Source: Lineus longissimus (Eukaryota > Nemertea > Pilidiophora > Heteronemertea > Lineidae). From it: a DNA stretch of 64,000 nt. The stretch is taken from contig NC_088308.1 in assembly GCF_910592395.1 (NCBI RefSeq), forward strand, positions 25,683,501 to 25,747,500, given 5' to 3'. A model generated the notes under the pieces. That model had not been told where the DNA came from. It searched no databases and worked only from the letters and a program-made list of their open reading frames with translations. Below are positions 1 through 12,822 of this stretch, in pieces. How positions within the stretch are numbered: position 1 is the first letter of the stretch; every line of letters starts with the position of its first letter. The position numbers and the translations under genes are program-made.

Positions 1-2507
1 ACAAAGGATTAAGAAGTTTACTCAATGTACATGAAGATTAATTAATCAATTAGTTCGACACAGGTTTGAGGAGTTCACTGATTATTTCGAATGCATATAA
101 ATTTACTTGCCATGTTTTGGAGTGGAAGCAATTCCAAATTGGCATTAAGATGTCCCATGGCCCATTTGCTCAATCTGTGTTTGAGACAAATTCAGCTTTA
201 GCTCAACTGAGCATCACCTTTATTATCATTTATTTATCATTGAAGATGGTAGTGTTAAAACTTAATGCCAATGTTACTGTAAATGCTGCTTGGGCCACCA
301 GGCCCCTGTCTCAACAATCAGACTGGAAGGCTTTACGATGAGAGCAGTTCCAACTTGCCTATGCATCTCAGACACAAATATCACCAGATTCACATGAGCA
401 ATAATATGGATGTTCTCTTAGCATATATTGAGAATTGCACACTAGGAACACTAGTAATGTCATGTTCAGTTCATGCAAAGTTGGTAATGCCCTGCTGTTT
501 ATTTGTCAAATGAATTTCATCATCAATGCACAGGAATTCATTATCAAGTTAGAATGAACTGGAGTATAGTGAATACAAGGTAGTTGCATGGTCAAAACTG
601 GCGACAAACTCCACAAGATATCGATATATGATTTTCAAATACACATATTTAGAAAACAACACAGCAAACAGCAGAATTGGAAACATGTAAGAAAATAGCT
701 TGTGCCGGAGACATCGATAGAAGAAAGGTTATTTCTTTGATTGATCTTTCACTGGTTTTACCATCAACAATGGCATAGGAAGCAGACTCATAGACGTTAT
801 TTGATATGTCAATAACAAGCCATTTTGAGGAAAACAGGCAAATTATTAATAGGTACCTGAAAAGGTATACTGTCCTAGATGTACACATCACGTAAAAAAA
901 CAAAATAAAAAAATTACAAGGTATTTCAAGGTTAGTTCCTCAGTATTTAATTTTCAATGAAATCTGATCAGACACCATTTTCTTCCTTAAGTGAACACAG
1001 TCGTATTAAAATATGAAAACTGCAAATACTTGAAGAAATCATTTTACGGATATTCTCTTTCGAAAAAGTGCACCAAGTTTTGCAAAATCTGTAAGTATTC
1101 AAGGTTGATAGTATTCCAGGTGAAGTCATTGGCAGTCTATTCAATTAGCTGCCAATGTATCAGCACTCTGGGATGCTGAACACTTCACTCATGATTAATG
1201 GAAAGTTGTGGGTTTGTTTCCCATTTTAATATTTTAATATGATAATGGAAATTCAGAGAAACACACTAGATGTTCCAATATTACCGAATGCCAACAAGTG
1301 TGATCAACCCAGCTGATATTATATATCAGTAAAGCTACCAGTGATAGTCTCATTTTACCGCTTGAGGAAGAAACAGCACCAGTCAGGCATAGGAATGATA
1401 ACAAATGACAACAACCTGAGGCCGGAACAGAAAACTATGCATAGTAGATAGGAAATTATGCAAAAAGGAAAGCGACATCTTCTGTCATTGACTTGGAAGG
1501 GACTTTGTCTTTCGCTTATGAGATTCCTATAGTATACTGTTTTTTAGATGCTCATTTTTATCAACCTCGGTCTTACCTTAAAACTGACTGATTTTTGAAC
1601 AACCAGCTCTGAGATATAGGCAACCAGGATAACACGTTTTAAACGCAATCTCAAATTGGTTTGATATGACTAAGAGACAGATTGGAATCATTCCTGAAGT
1701 AAAGAATAGTAGGACTTAAATCCTAAATAGACATAAATTTGAAAAAAAATGGATGGTACAGGCAATCTTAGGAGGGATACTTTGGTGGATTATTCTTTCA
1801 TTGCCAAAATACTTCTACCGCTCTCATCAATCGAAGATTAAACGAACTGACAGAAAAATTTCAGCAAAGCCATTAAAAATTTAGACGATGATACAAACTA
1901 AAAATACTAAATTATTTTCAGATGCTGAGTTGGATAGAACAATGCTAAGGCAGACTGCAAACTATGCATAGGCTCAATTATTACTGTTTGTAGGAGTGTT
2001 CAAATCCATATGATCCAGTTTATAGTAGTACTCATACATTAAACCAGTGCATGTCACCAAAGATGAGTAGGTTTGACACCAGATGGAAGCACAAGTGCAA
2101 GAAGACCAAATCAGCTTCACAAAAACAACACATTATACAAGGTTTGGCAATGAAAACATATTACAGCATACATTTCAAATAAATTGCAAAAATATTACCA
2201 GTACGAGACCATTTACACTAAATGCCGAAGAAAACATCAAGAATTAAAATGTTCAACATTTCCAGGTGCAAGAATGCTTAAGTTATTTAGTCAAGGAGGG
2301 TTTCAACTGTTTTACGTAATATTCAATGAGAAAATACTTTATACTATAATAGCCATGGTTAATTTTGTCCACATTACTAGGTTTGTACCCTGAATAGTAT
2401 ACAGCTAAGCCAAATTCATACTCGCAGGCGTGCCATCGGTGTCAGCGTTAACACTTTGGAGGAGGAATTTGGCATAATAAATAAGAAGGCCAGAAGTTTG
2501 CATTAAC

Positions 2508-2865
2508 CCTTAACACCTTCAGCGCCAGTGTTTCACCCCCAAACACACCCTTTTCAGACCCCCAGAAGAAAAAAAGACAAAGTCTTCTTGAATCAATAGA
2601 GTTATGTTTGCTACACTCCTCTACTATATCTTATTTTTTGGTTGAAAAATGACCAAAAATGACCAAAATGACCCCCAAAAAATTCCAGTTGTCGGAACAG
2701 CTTTATTTTGTTATTCAGTGGTTTGGTCTTTTCAGTTCCTCCACTCCCCTGAAGATGGCGATGGCGTAGTTCTTTCATGAAGTCCTTGAGACTCCGATAA
2801 CCAGCTCAAAGAGGGAGGATTTGGGCCACGTAGATATACGTGGTTCGGCGCTGAAGGTGTTAAGG
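2508..2865. mobile_element. MITE with 19-bp terminal inverted repeats, piggyBac-like
   Basis: The left end CCTTAACACCTTCAGCGCC (2508-2526) is matched exactly in reverse complement at 2847-2865. The roughly 358-bp body has no coding capacity and carries a subterminal ACGT-ATAT-ACGT-like palindrome near the right end. The left flank reads TTAA followed by CCCTT, which is what a piggyBac-type insertion into TTAA looks like. The right flank is a degraded version (AAGG then ATTGAA), so the class assignment is an inference. Confidence 0.7.
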
Positions 2866-5800
2866 ATTGAAATTTACTACCAAGGGCAGCTGGTAACATC
2901 AGCAGTTCAAAGCACTTCATCTGATACATCTTTTTAGGGAGTGTTTTAAAATCAAAGCACTTGAGTAATGCGAGTGCTATAGAAATCTTTGAGTCAAAAT
3001 CGCAAAAGTTGTTAGTGACACCAATTTTTACCTTTTCAGAGAACTGTTACCTTTTTCAAATTTTTGCAATCTTTGTGGATCATCAATGCACACTTTTGAT
3101 ACAAGCAAGATTATGTTACATAAATACATGAAGCGTCAGAAGTGGAACATAAACAACATACTTTAAGTGATCATATAATACAGTATTCTCACTGATTATC
3201 AACATGCTAGAAAGTTGAAAAATTGTTTAACACCTAACACCAAACTTTCACAACATCTAGATTTGATATTTTGTAATATATAGTGATATCATGATACTTT
3301 GAGTACTATCACAACTATGTAATACCACATTGAAAATGGCATCTAACCCTCTGGTTACCAGTGGTACATTTTGGCAAGCTTTGAAAAAAAATGAAAGTAG
3401 TCATAACCAATATCAATACATTCCCTCCACCAACTTCAGTGACAGAGGCCAGTTTACAGAAGTCTTTGCTTGAATTTAGGTTGAGATTGAGAATACACAT
3501 TATACACACAACTACCTTCGAATACAAGATCAACTGCCATGGGCTGGTACAAGATTGTTTGAATGTCACTGCTCCTTTGACACAGATAGAGCTGTTAGTA
3601 GGGGTATTCCTAGGGAATCAGCAGAGACTTCTGACATAAACTGACCTCAAAAAAGCATTTATTACATTTCTAGCACGCATTATGAACCCAAATTATGACA
3701 CTTTCTTGATAAAGCATGTTTTGAATGATTGTAAGCAAATAACCAGTAATCAAAGGGTTAATAAGAGTTTGAGACCATTTAATCTGCTATTCAATTATGA
3801 TTCGTCTAAACATTACATATAATAGTTACATTACATCCAGTATCACAAGTTTGACTACATCTACTCAACAGTCATTGCAGTGCTGCCTAAAGTTCCACAA
3901 AATAGCATAACACTAACAGCAACATTTATTGAATAAGATTCTGTGACCTGCAAACATATGACCAGTTCGGCACCATTGCAATTTATATATCAATAGTCAT
4001 ATCAGAAAGTCAACTTTGAAATGACAATACACTGCGGTGTATTTCGAATGGTAGGATAGAACAATTGGTTTTATTTAGTTCAGGTTTCCCAGCATTTACT
4101 ACAGCTTTTAAACCAATTAGTGCATTCAGTGAATAATTAGATAGACCAATGTAAACATATCATCCTCCAACACTACAAATTCAATGGAAAGTTTTGCGAG
4201 ATCATCTACTCCGTAGCTGAACACATCACATCCTTTGACTATGTTGAATGAGCAAATTTATGAGGTTTGGTAGAGCGTGTGCAGCTTGTCTCACAAACAG
4301 CAACAACAACCTACATTGAACATTTAAAATTATAGGAGACAGTGTGATATTGAGACATCTATTATACATACAGGTCACACTGTGATCCACTTCACTGTCA
4401 CATAGAAGAACCACACTACTAGTCATCACTAATTGATTACTAGTCTTTACTAGTAAGATAAAATGGGGAAACCTAGCCCTCTTTATTGTATTCTAATGCA
4501 GTTCTCGAATGTGAGGACAATGCAAGGGGCTAGCTTTTCGCCATTTTAACTTATGGCACGAAGAAACAGGATGGATGATGCACAATCTTTAAGTATTGAA
4601 TCGGCGGGTAGCAAAAATAACACCAGAAATCTATGCATATTTCTTTATATGTGGATTGCATAGCATAGTTTAGGATACCCCATGGCCTTTTGAGCAGCGA
4701 ATTTGGAACTGACAAGAATACCACTTAAGTCTGAATTAACACGTAAAAAAGGAATCTCTTCAATGTTATACCTCTAAAGTTGATTGAAAATGAAATTTTG
4801 GCAAAGGCAATAGGAGGATGATCAGATTGCCAGTTTGGTTCAAAGCATGAGTATCAATATATGCAACAGAACGTAATAGTCAAACTGGCATAAATCAGGC
4901 CCACCAGGACCATTACTTTTTGGCGTTAATACAAAATATATTAAATGGAACAGCCAATGCTAACAAATTTGAAACGTGGACTTGGGAATTAGAAGATCGA
5001 TTTGTTATATGCAAATATCTGATTTATGAGAGTCCGATATATGCAAGTTTTACGATACTATTTGATTGCATTAAAATGAAAAGCACCAAGACTTTTAGTT
5101 TGGGTCAAAATACAAAATGACTCTGAGCTGTGTGTAAAATTCTTGGCAGTTCCTGGGAAGAGTGAGGTGTTTACAGGCCAGGCAAGGCAACTACTGTGAG
5201 GATTAATGCTCTCTGAAATCTCAACAAATGCATAAAGATAATTATTGAGGTTTTGATTACGGCTGGCATGGGCGGGGTCCAACAAATCAACAGCTTGTGA
5301 AACTGTCAACAGACCTGGTGGAATGTACATGTATATTACTTGAACATAGCTTGCAATGCATTTGTCAAATTCTGACCTTGACTTCACAAATGATCCTCAC
5401 CAAGACTGTCTTTGAGAATGGTTATACTCTTTTGGTCAGAGATGTTTACCACAAGAACCAGGCATAATCAAATCCTCACGTTTAGCAGTGGGTCCTTCAT
5501 TAATACTAGTTCTTATAGTCTTCAGACCTTAAACCACAGAATAACCTTAATTAAAGCATTCAGTGATTAGAAATGTACAAATACTATGAGCCTCAACATA
5601 CCACATCACCAAATGTATCAAAAATTGAAAATTTTATATTATCTGCTCATTTTTATGGTTTGGAAGATAATGAGTATTCCCTTTGTTAATTTGTTTCTAA
5701 ACTTTTGTAAACTATTTTTCAACATTTTATTTCAACTCTTGGTGGGAAGAAGGTTCAAACTGACCCTGTCTTAAAGCGGGAAGACACAATGCTTAAGATT

Positions 5801-5903
5801 CTAGTATTTTACTCTTACTTTGATGAACCAAGAACACGTACAAAGCTCAGTAGAAATATACTACAAGTTCTTCAATTTTCGGCTGAAAATTTCCTAAATC
5901 AAA

Positions 5904-5958
5904 TACAGTAGAAACTCTCCTTAATAAAGAGGTGTCCGCTAAGAGAAGTTCTACTGTA
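5904..5958. mobile_element. Short TACAGTAGAA inverted-repeat element (55 bp)
   Basis: The sequence starts TACAGTAGAA and ends TTCTACTGTA, with inner segments that also pair (CTTAATAAAGAGG against the distal half). The same termini bound the 182-bp elements at 13786-13967 and 27243-27424. It looks like a deleted or minimal member of the same family, flanked by TA, as expected for pogo/Tc1-mariner type insertions. Confidence 0.65.
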
Positions 5959-8900
5959 TAGAAAGTACTGGTTCTTTCCTTCCCTATTTCAATGTGCACA
6001 AGTATTTGTCGCAAAATGTGCATTTCAGCCAAACTGCGGAAAAAAAAAAATTGACTGATTCAAGCTTATAGCAAATCAGACGCGATTCATACATATTGTT
6101 ACGAATATATTCACTGTAAGCCCCATCTATTTTCATAAGCCAATCATACATGTAGCAGATAAAACGATTTATCAGCTGGCTTTATTGAGACTTTAACTCA
6201 TTGGTAGATGCATTTCAAAGCATAGGGCAACCTGGTTTTACCATACCACTACAAGGATGAGGATTTATAGTCCATTTTTGGTGAGACATGGCTATGTGCC
6301 AAACAAGAAGATCTGCACATGTACTGTAGATCATGTACAGACCTGTTGTACTGTTTCACAAATGTTGGCAATACATACAATACATACAATACATCAATAA
6401 CCAGGATGTTCGTATCACAAACATATACAAAGGGAGGGAGGATGTTGACGACAATGGAAACAAAATGGACGCCAAGGTTCACAACACAAAATACGTGCGA
6501 CGGACAGACGTGGCTATTTACAGTAACTGGCCAGTGCCGGTCTTTGTGATATAACCGGGTTATACGTTTGATCTTTGAAGATATGATACAGAATATAATT
6601 TGAAAGCGACAATATATTTTCATGATATATCTAATAACGAAGCCAGACACCCATTCACATCCGATATATCTCCTAGCTAAATGTTACAGCAACAGATGGC
6701 TGCAATAATACCCATTATATTTGAAAATACTCGAATTGCACACATTGTGGCTTAAATATATAAAGCCCACTTCAGCTTACCGGTATATGGTTCAACGGTT
6801 GAGAGAACCTTAGGCCTTGTAGCACTCACAGAGAATTCAAGCAACTGATCAAGACAAGGTGTGAAGTATCAGCATTTAGCTAACAGAGAAGCCCTGATTG
6901 ACATCTCCCTATACATCAGATCATTCACTTCCCACAAACCTCGTATCCAAGGCCCCTAATCCTAATGCTAACATAAGTACTGAAGTGGGATAAAAGCACA
7001 CTTGGAATGAGGTAAGACAGCGACAGGGACACCGTATTGTGTCAAGACTAGACTAACTACACAAAATACATGCATCATCAATGTACACATATTTCTTATA
7101 TAAATCAGTGCATCCAATACTAATGTTTTGATTTTAGTACCTATTGAGATTTTACCCAAGATTTATTGCAACCTCCCGCTCTCAGAGAAGAAGACAGATG
7201 AAAGAGGTGTGACAGTTTTGTTCAGAACCAGTTTGGGGGACATCAGCATTTTTTGGTGAATCTGACTACCTGAACCACAGGGTTTCGCTTTATCCTGAAG
7301 TTGTTAAAAATACTGAAAATATCAGTCATAACCAGTTCAGTATTGTCATTTTTAGTTTTTATTCTAAACATTTTAATTTTTAAAATGCTTGATTATATTA
7401 TCAATTATTTGAAATACCCTAATTAATGCAACCTGAGTTTACCTGAAATTCTCGTAAATCTGAATGCACCAGAAATTTAGCACTTTTAAAGTGAAGTCAA
7501 TTTCACCGATTGGTCATAATTTGTTTGTGCATATTAATACAGAGTAATGAATCGACATGTCTTTATCTAAATTAGGGTGGGACCATTTGCAAGATCATTT
7601 ATAAAGAATACAACAAACGGCTTGCAAATTTGTAATCTCAAACTTTGGTGTTAAAGCTAAGCACATTCAGAGATTTAGAGACAACTGCATAGCAATTAGC
7701 ATGGCAATCACATGGATAGCAATTAATTAGCATGGTTTTGACATGGATACAAAAACACTTATTTTAAAGTTAGATCTGTGGTTGAAAATGGGAATGTTCA
7801 GATGTTTGACATATTCATTTTGAAGAATTTTTATAAGAAAACTTAGAGTTGAGAAAATATTGCAAGAATGTCGAGATGAATCTTGATTGAAGCCATTTTT
7901 GTCACGACAGGCAGCACCAGCTTGGTACATAGTCATAATTTTCACAATACAATATGATTTATATTACAAGAAGAAATGAATAACAAATAAGTCGGTAACC
8001 TTTTGATAAAATTATCAAACTGTCATTGTGTTTAATTTTCGCACATCCGACGCACTAAGTGACAAATTATGCAAAATTTTAGCAAAGGTTTTGTATTGAT
8101 GAAAACAAAAGACAAAACATGCCCAATTCAGCCCCAATCTGCATCAATATTTGAGGAATTTCCATCATTAAAAACTTCCTGACCAATCGACATTAGATCA
8201 AAGCTTTTGCTTGGTCATTATTTACAGTTGAGCTGTACCCCCCCCCCCCCTTGATCCATTAAGAATATTGCACAGACTCAAACTTTATAGTGACAGTACC
8301 AAACCAAAACACTCGGAAATTCTTATGAAAATATGCAAAGTAAAAGTACCAAAGATGCATCTAGTTTAAGATACACACACATGTTGATTTTGATAAGCCA
8401 CAACTTGAAATCCAAACTTTATTAAGCACACTAATACCTGGCAACAAGAAATTTATGGTTATATATTGTTATGCTAAAGAAAACTCGACCATAGCACGCA
8501 ATTGCACTGGTTACAAAGCACTCAAAAACTACAAAGCACTGACAACTTATGCACTGCAAAGCACTCGGATAGTCTACAGCACTAACACGCTTTTAAGTAC
8601 AGAAAAGCATTCAAAAACCTCTTATAATTATGCAAGAAAAGCACTCAAAGAACACTAAGGCACACACGAAGAAACTACATCAAATATGTGATTATGATAT
8701 GAATTAAGAACAACATCAACCCTGATTTGGCAACAGTTGAAATGAATTCACTTATGGAATGATCAATTCTACTGAGTTGAAACAATACATGGCAATTTGA
8801 TGCGTTGACACAAAACATTATTTACAACAATACTATACCAGTACAAAGTCAAAATCCATAACACACACATGACTAGCTCCTACTCCTAAAGAGATCACTA

Positions 8901-11900
8901 GTTCAGACTTCAGCTAATAGGTGGTAAATATGGGTGGGTGCACAAAGGGCAAGAAAACAATGATCCGAATTTCAGTTCACCACAACTAGACACGACTCAA
9001 TACATTACAGGCATGACAGGTTTATGCGTGATAAGCAGTCAAATGCATACAAGAATTCATTTCAAGTTAGGATGAACCGTACAAGCTTTGAACAACAAAT
9101 TTTCAATGTCTACTATCAAATCTATATATCAACCACACCTCACACCACAAAGCAATCTTGATAGTACCATAATGTGCGGAAGTGGGGCATTGCCTTTCTA
9201 CAGTTTGAAATATCAACATGCCCGTTTACCATACCGGTAACTGGAATGCCCAACTAGAAACTTAAAATCAACAATACACTTTCTAGTCATTTGCTTCAAC
9301 CAGACAACATCATGTACAAATTCTCTCAAACAAGTTCAGACATTTGAGAAAATTGTGCTCACACATCCAAAGCATCAAATCAGTCACTACAACTTTGCAC
9401 CATGATACTCATGATAGACAGGAGCGGCCATTCAAACTAAAATAGTATCAGTATCAATGTTTGTAAATGACTGCATTATACTTCAGTGTATTTTCGGAAG
9501 ATTTCTATGGATAAGTATCTGCAGTTTTGATTTCCTACGCAAGATAAGCACCCTTGCAAAATAAGTTATTTCAAAGGATGTTTCAATATCATCATTTATA
9601 CTCCTCAAAGAGTAATTAAAGGACTTTGTCAATACCATCCTGTTAAGAAGCACTGAATAAATTTCATCTAGGCTTTTGATACAAAATGCGATATAAGTTT
9701 GCATAAATTTGATCTGTGGTGATTCGAATGACAAGTCAAACATTATCTGTAGTTTCCTGACATGTTACACACAAGAAGCAATGGGCTACTTTTTGTCCTC
9801 ACCAGTGAGCAGCAATGACAGTATAATAGCAAACAGACATGATTTTTATGCATTGCTAGAGGTTTTTATGGCAAATGGAAATGAATTATCTTGGGTAGGG
9901 CAGTTCAAGTTACATCAATGTAAAGGCTATATGACCTATCAAATCAGCCAGGTGGTTAATTCAACGATGCAAATAAAATCTTTAAAATTCATAAAATGCA
10001 ATGAAAATATGGATGGTTTCTTTTGGCAAGTTATTAATATGTAGAGGACACAGAGGTCATATCATTAGTATTAGTTTGATTAAGTAAGTGTTAAGACCTG
10101 GAATAAGGAGTGAGGTTGTTTGCTCATCAAACATGCCATATACCATTCATCTCGGATACCTTTGTTCACCTTGAATATGCACAGCTTAGAAGTTTGAGAG
10201 AATCAGTGTCTTCGTGTTGATACAGAGAATATACATGTATTCATGTATTTATACCACGCAGAGAAAAACTGAGCCCAAAAATGGATACATCTGAAATTGC
10301 AGAGGACGAGAGGTCAGAAGTTTGATTTTTAAGTGGACCAGGAATTGTAATTCCCAAAACTTGTGGATTCAAAGACAAAATCATGGCAACACTACAGGTT
10401 CATTTCATGACATGGTAATTTTAACAAATTGGTTTAGTATGAAGTTGGCTGGAATTGTTTGACCAAAGCGAGAAACATCATTTGCATAATGGTGCAGTCC
10501 AGGTGTCCTGCTCCGATCTGCTTATTGCTTAATAATACCAGGCATTAACAAACTACCTGACTAAAAACATAATAGCATAGCTCAGCACTTCTTCTCTTGA
10601 AGACAACATGATTTCTCATTGGAAGACAGTATTTTCGAAGTTGTGGAATTGCATACTTGCTCACAGTAGATTATGACTTGGAAGTCAATTTAGGGGATAT
10701 TTTGGATGCAGGACTATTATAGTATACCATCCTCGCGAAATTTTTCCAAAGATAAAAAAACGGAAGAGTGGTAGACTCAAAATGATAATACAGTCAAACT
10801 TTTTGTTTAAAGAGGCTCTAGCGAATTTCTGGAAGGTTTTGTTTGGAGAAGACAACTTGCCAATACTTTCTGTTGCAATTGATTCAAAGGGCAAATTATG
10901 TGCATAGCAGGTAAGGGGTTGTCAATCAAATAAATTGTTGCCTTCTTTGAAAGCCTACTGTACAACTTCAAACAACGTAGTTCCTCACAAAGAAGACCGT
11001 TTTGTCCCTACAAGTATTGCAGAGTATTAAAATGCAAAAAGGTTCCCCTTACAGTGAATTGTTTTTAAGAATTAAAGAAAAACGACCTGTTCTCATAAAA
11101 TAAGGCCTATACCCACTGTCCCAACCCAACGCCTGACCTCTCACCTCCGTAATCTCAAGACACTTCTGCCAATCAAAATGATAGCAGTAGCTGCTGATGC
11201 TGATAAATATGCTACTGAAAACTAAATTACATTCTATAATAAGTATCATTTTACTGCACATTACAAAAATATGATATTCGAGGCCTTGTTTTGGTTTGAT
11301 TTCAAATTGGTTATTTTCTTAGCACCAACATCTTGTGTTCATGGTCTCAAGCCTGACACTACAGTCTTGAGGAAGATAAGAAAGAGACATTCTAAACTCC
11401 CAAAATTGCGTTAAACTTAAGGATGGATTCTTACAAAATGTCACAGTAAATGCTTTTTGGTATTGATAATTCATATCGTTTGTTTATGAAAGTGATAATC
11501 TGTAGTTTGTGTACCTTTTGTGTTAGATATTGCAAATATGCCAAGTGTGACTATTCGACAGTGAAAATTTGATTACATGGATAGATAAGACTTTGGAACA
11601 TTTATGGTTAATTAGAATAATACAAAATTATGTAGCACTTTTCACCTTTTGATTTGCAATAGCATCTCACCTTACACCTTAAGACTTTGACATAAAATGC
11701 TGTGTTCACACAAAGAAAAGCGATGGTTGTCAGAATAAAAGCGATGGTTGTCAGAAAACGAATTCCTGCTGAAAATTATCTAACATCCATGTAACTGTAC
11801 GTTCATGTATGTGAAAGCCATAAAAAGCATAATTTCGCCCAAAAAGAACAAATTCTTGCATACATTATCTACAGTCTAATGTATACAAATTCATGTTCTA

Positions 11901-12114
11901 GTTTATGTTGAAGAGCACCTTTCTGCCATCGTTCCTAATTGCATCAACACTTTGAGAGAAAGAACACCTTTCTGCTGCGGTAAGGCATTTCATTCTAGAA
12001 TGGAATGGTCAAGTTTGCTTCTGAGCAAAATCCCATCTCTCCTTACAATTGAAGAGAAAAACTGACCAGTATCTGTACAAATTTTGATAATAACACGCTT
12101 ATAATTTATTAGGA

Positions 12115-12120
12115 TTTGAA
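12115..12120 (-). terminator. Candidate polyadenylation signal for the ASB-type gene
   Basis: AATAAA on the minus strand, about 700 bases past the ASB stop codon. It is a candidate only, because the hexamer is common in AT-rich DNA. Confidence 0.3.
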
Positions 12121-12822
12121 CACGATAAATGGCACAATTTCTTCTTGGTTTAGAGCACCAGAAGCCCTGGCAAAGAGATATTGTCATGTTGAAGCCAGCA
12201 GTGATTCCAACTCCTCAGAACAGATCAGCTGTGAAAAACGCGACAAGAAATAAAAATACCATCGACGGAGTTGAGGGAAATTTACACAACTCGAGTATTG
12301 ATGCGTAACTCTGTCAACTCGCACTCGGAGGTAGAGAATTTATAGTCCGTTCCCGAATACCGTTTTCCTCTTAATACATAAACAGCTTGCAGAGGATTTC
12401 ATCATTCAGGAACAGACTTGATGCCCTCGTTGAAAAACAATGTCAGGTAATATTATGACTGAGAATAAATACTACTCCATACCTTCTGCCAAATTCAGGC
12501 CAAGCTGAATTTGATTTCTCGCTGACTGTACAAGTGATTTCTGTGATTTCTTATCGACTGTGCCCACAAAAATCGAGATCATGAAAAAGTGACCCATCCA
12601 CTCTTGGCACACAGGTGGGACAATCTAAACCTGGATAACTAAGGAAAGATATTGCATAAATAAGATATGAGGAATGTTTAAAACATGTCACAGATCTTCA
12701 AACAACAGGTCTTTGTCAGTTATTCATATATAAATCACACACAGATATCATTACAAGGTTTTCAATACATGAATAGTCAGACTGTTAGTGTCATGAAATC
12801 TGAGCTAACAAACTAACAGAAT

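Larger units (their letters stand above)
1..12822. other. No recognised gene; repeat-bearing intergenic DNA
   Basis: No open frame here shows a recognisable domain or joins neighbours through phase-compatible splice sites. The longest frame, 133 codons on the minus strand at 6249-6650, is low-complexity in composition and resembles no family I know. The stretch lies downstream of the ASB-type gene, so its right part could be 3' untranslated sequence; a TTTATT (AATAAA on the minus strand) lies at 12115-12120. Two inverted-repeat elements (2508-2865 and 5904-5958) are listed separately. A C-tract sits near 8238-8250. A non-coding RNA cannot be excluded from sequence alone. Confidence 0.6.

Noticed and set aside
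6249-6650. 133-codon minus-strand frame in the left flank
   Set aside because: Composition-driven frame with no domain and no phase-compatible exons around it; overlapping frames of similar length exist on the other strand.
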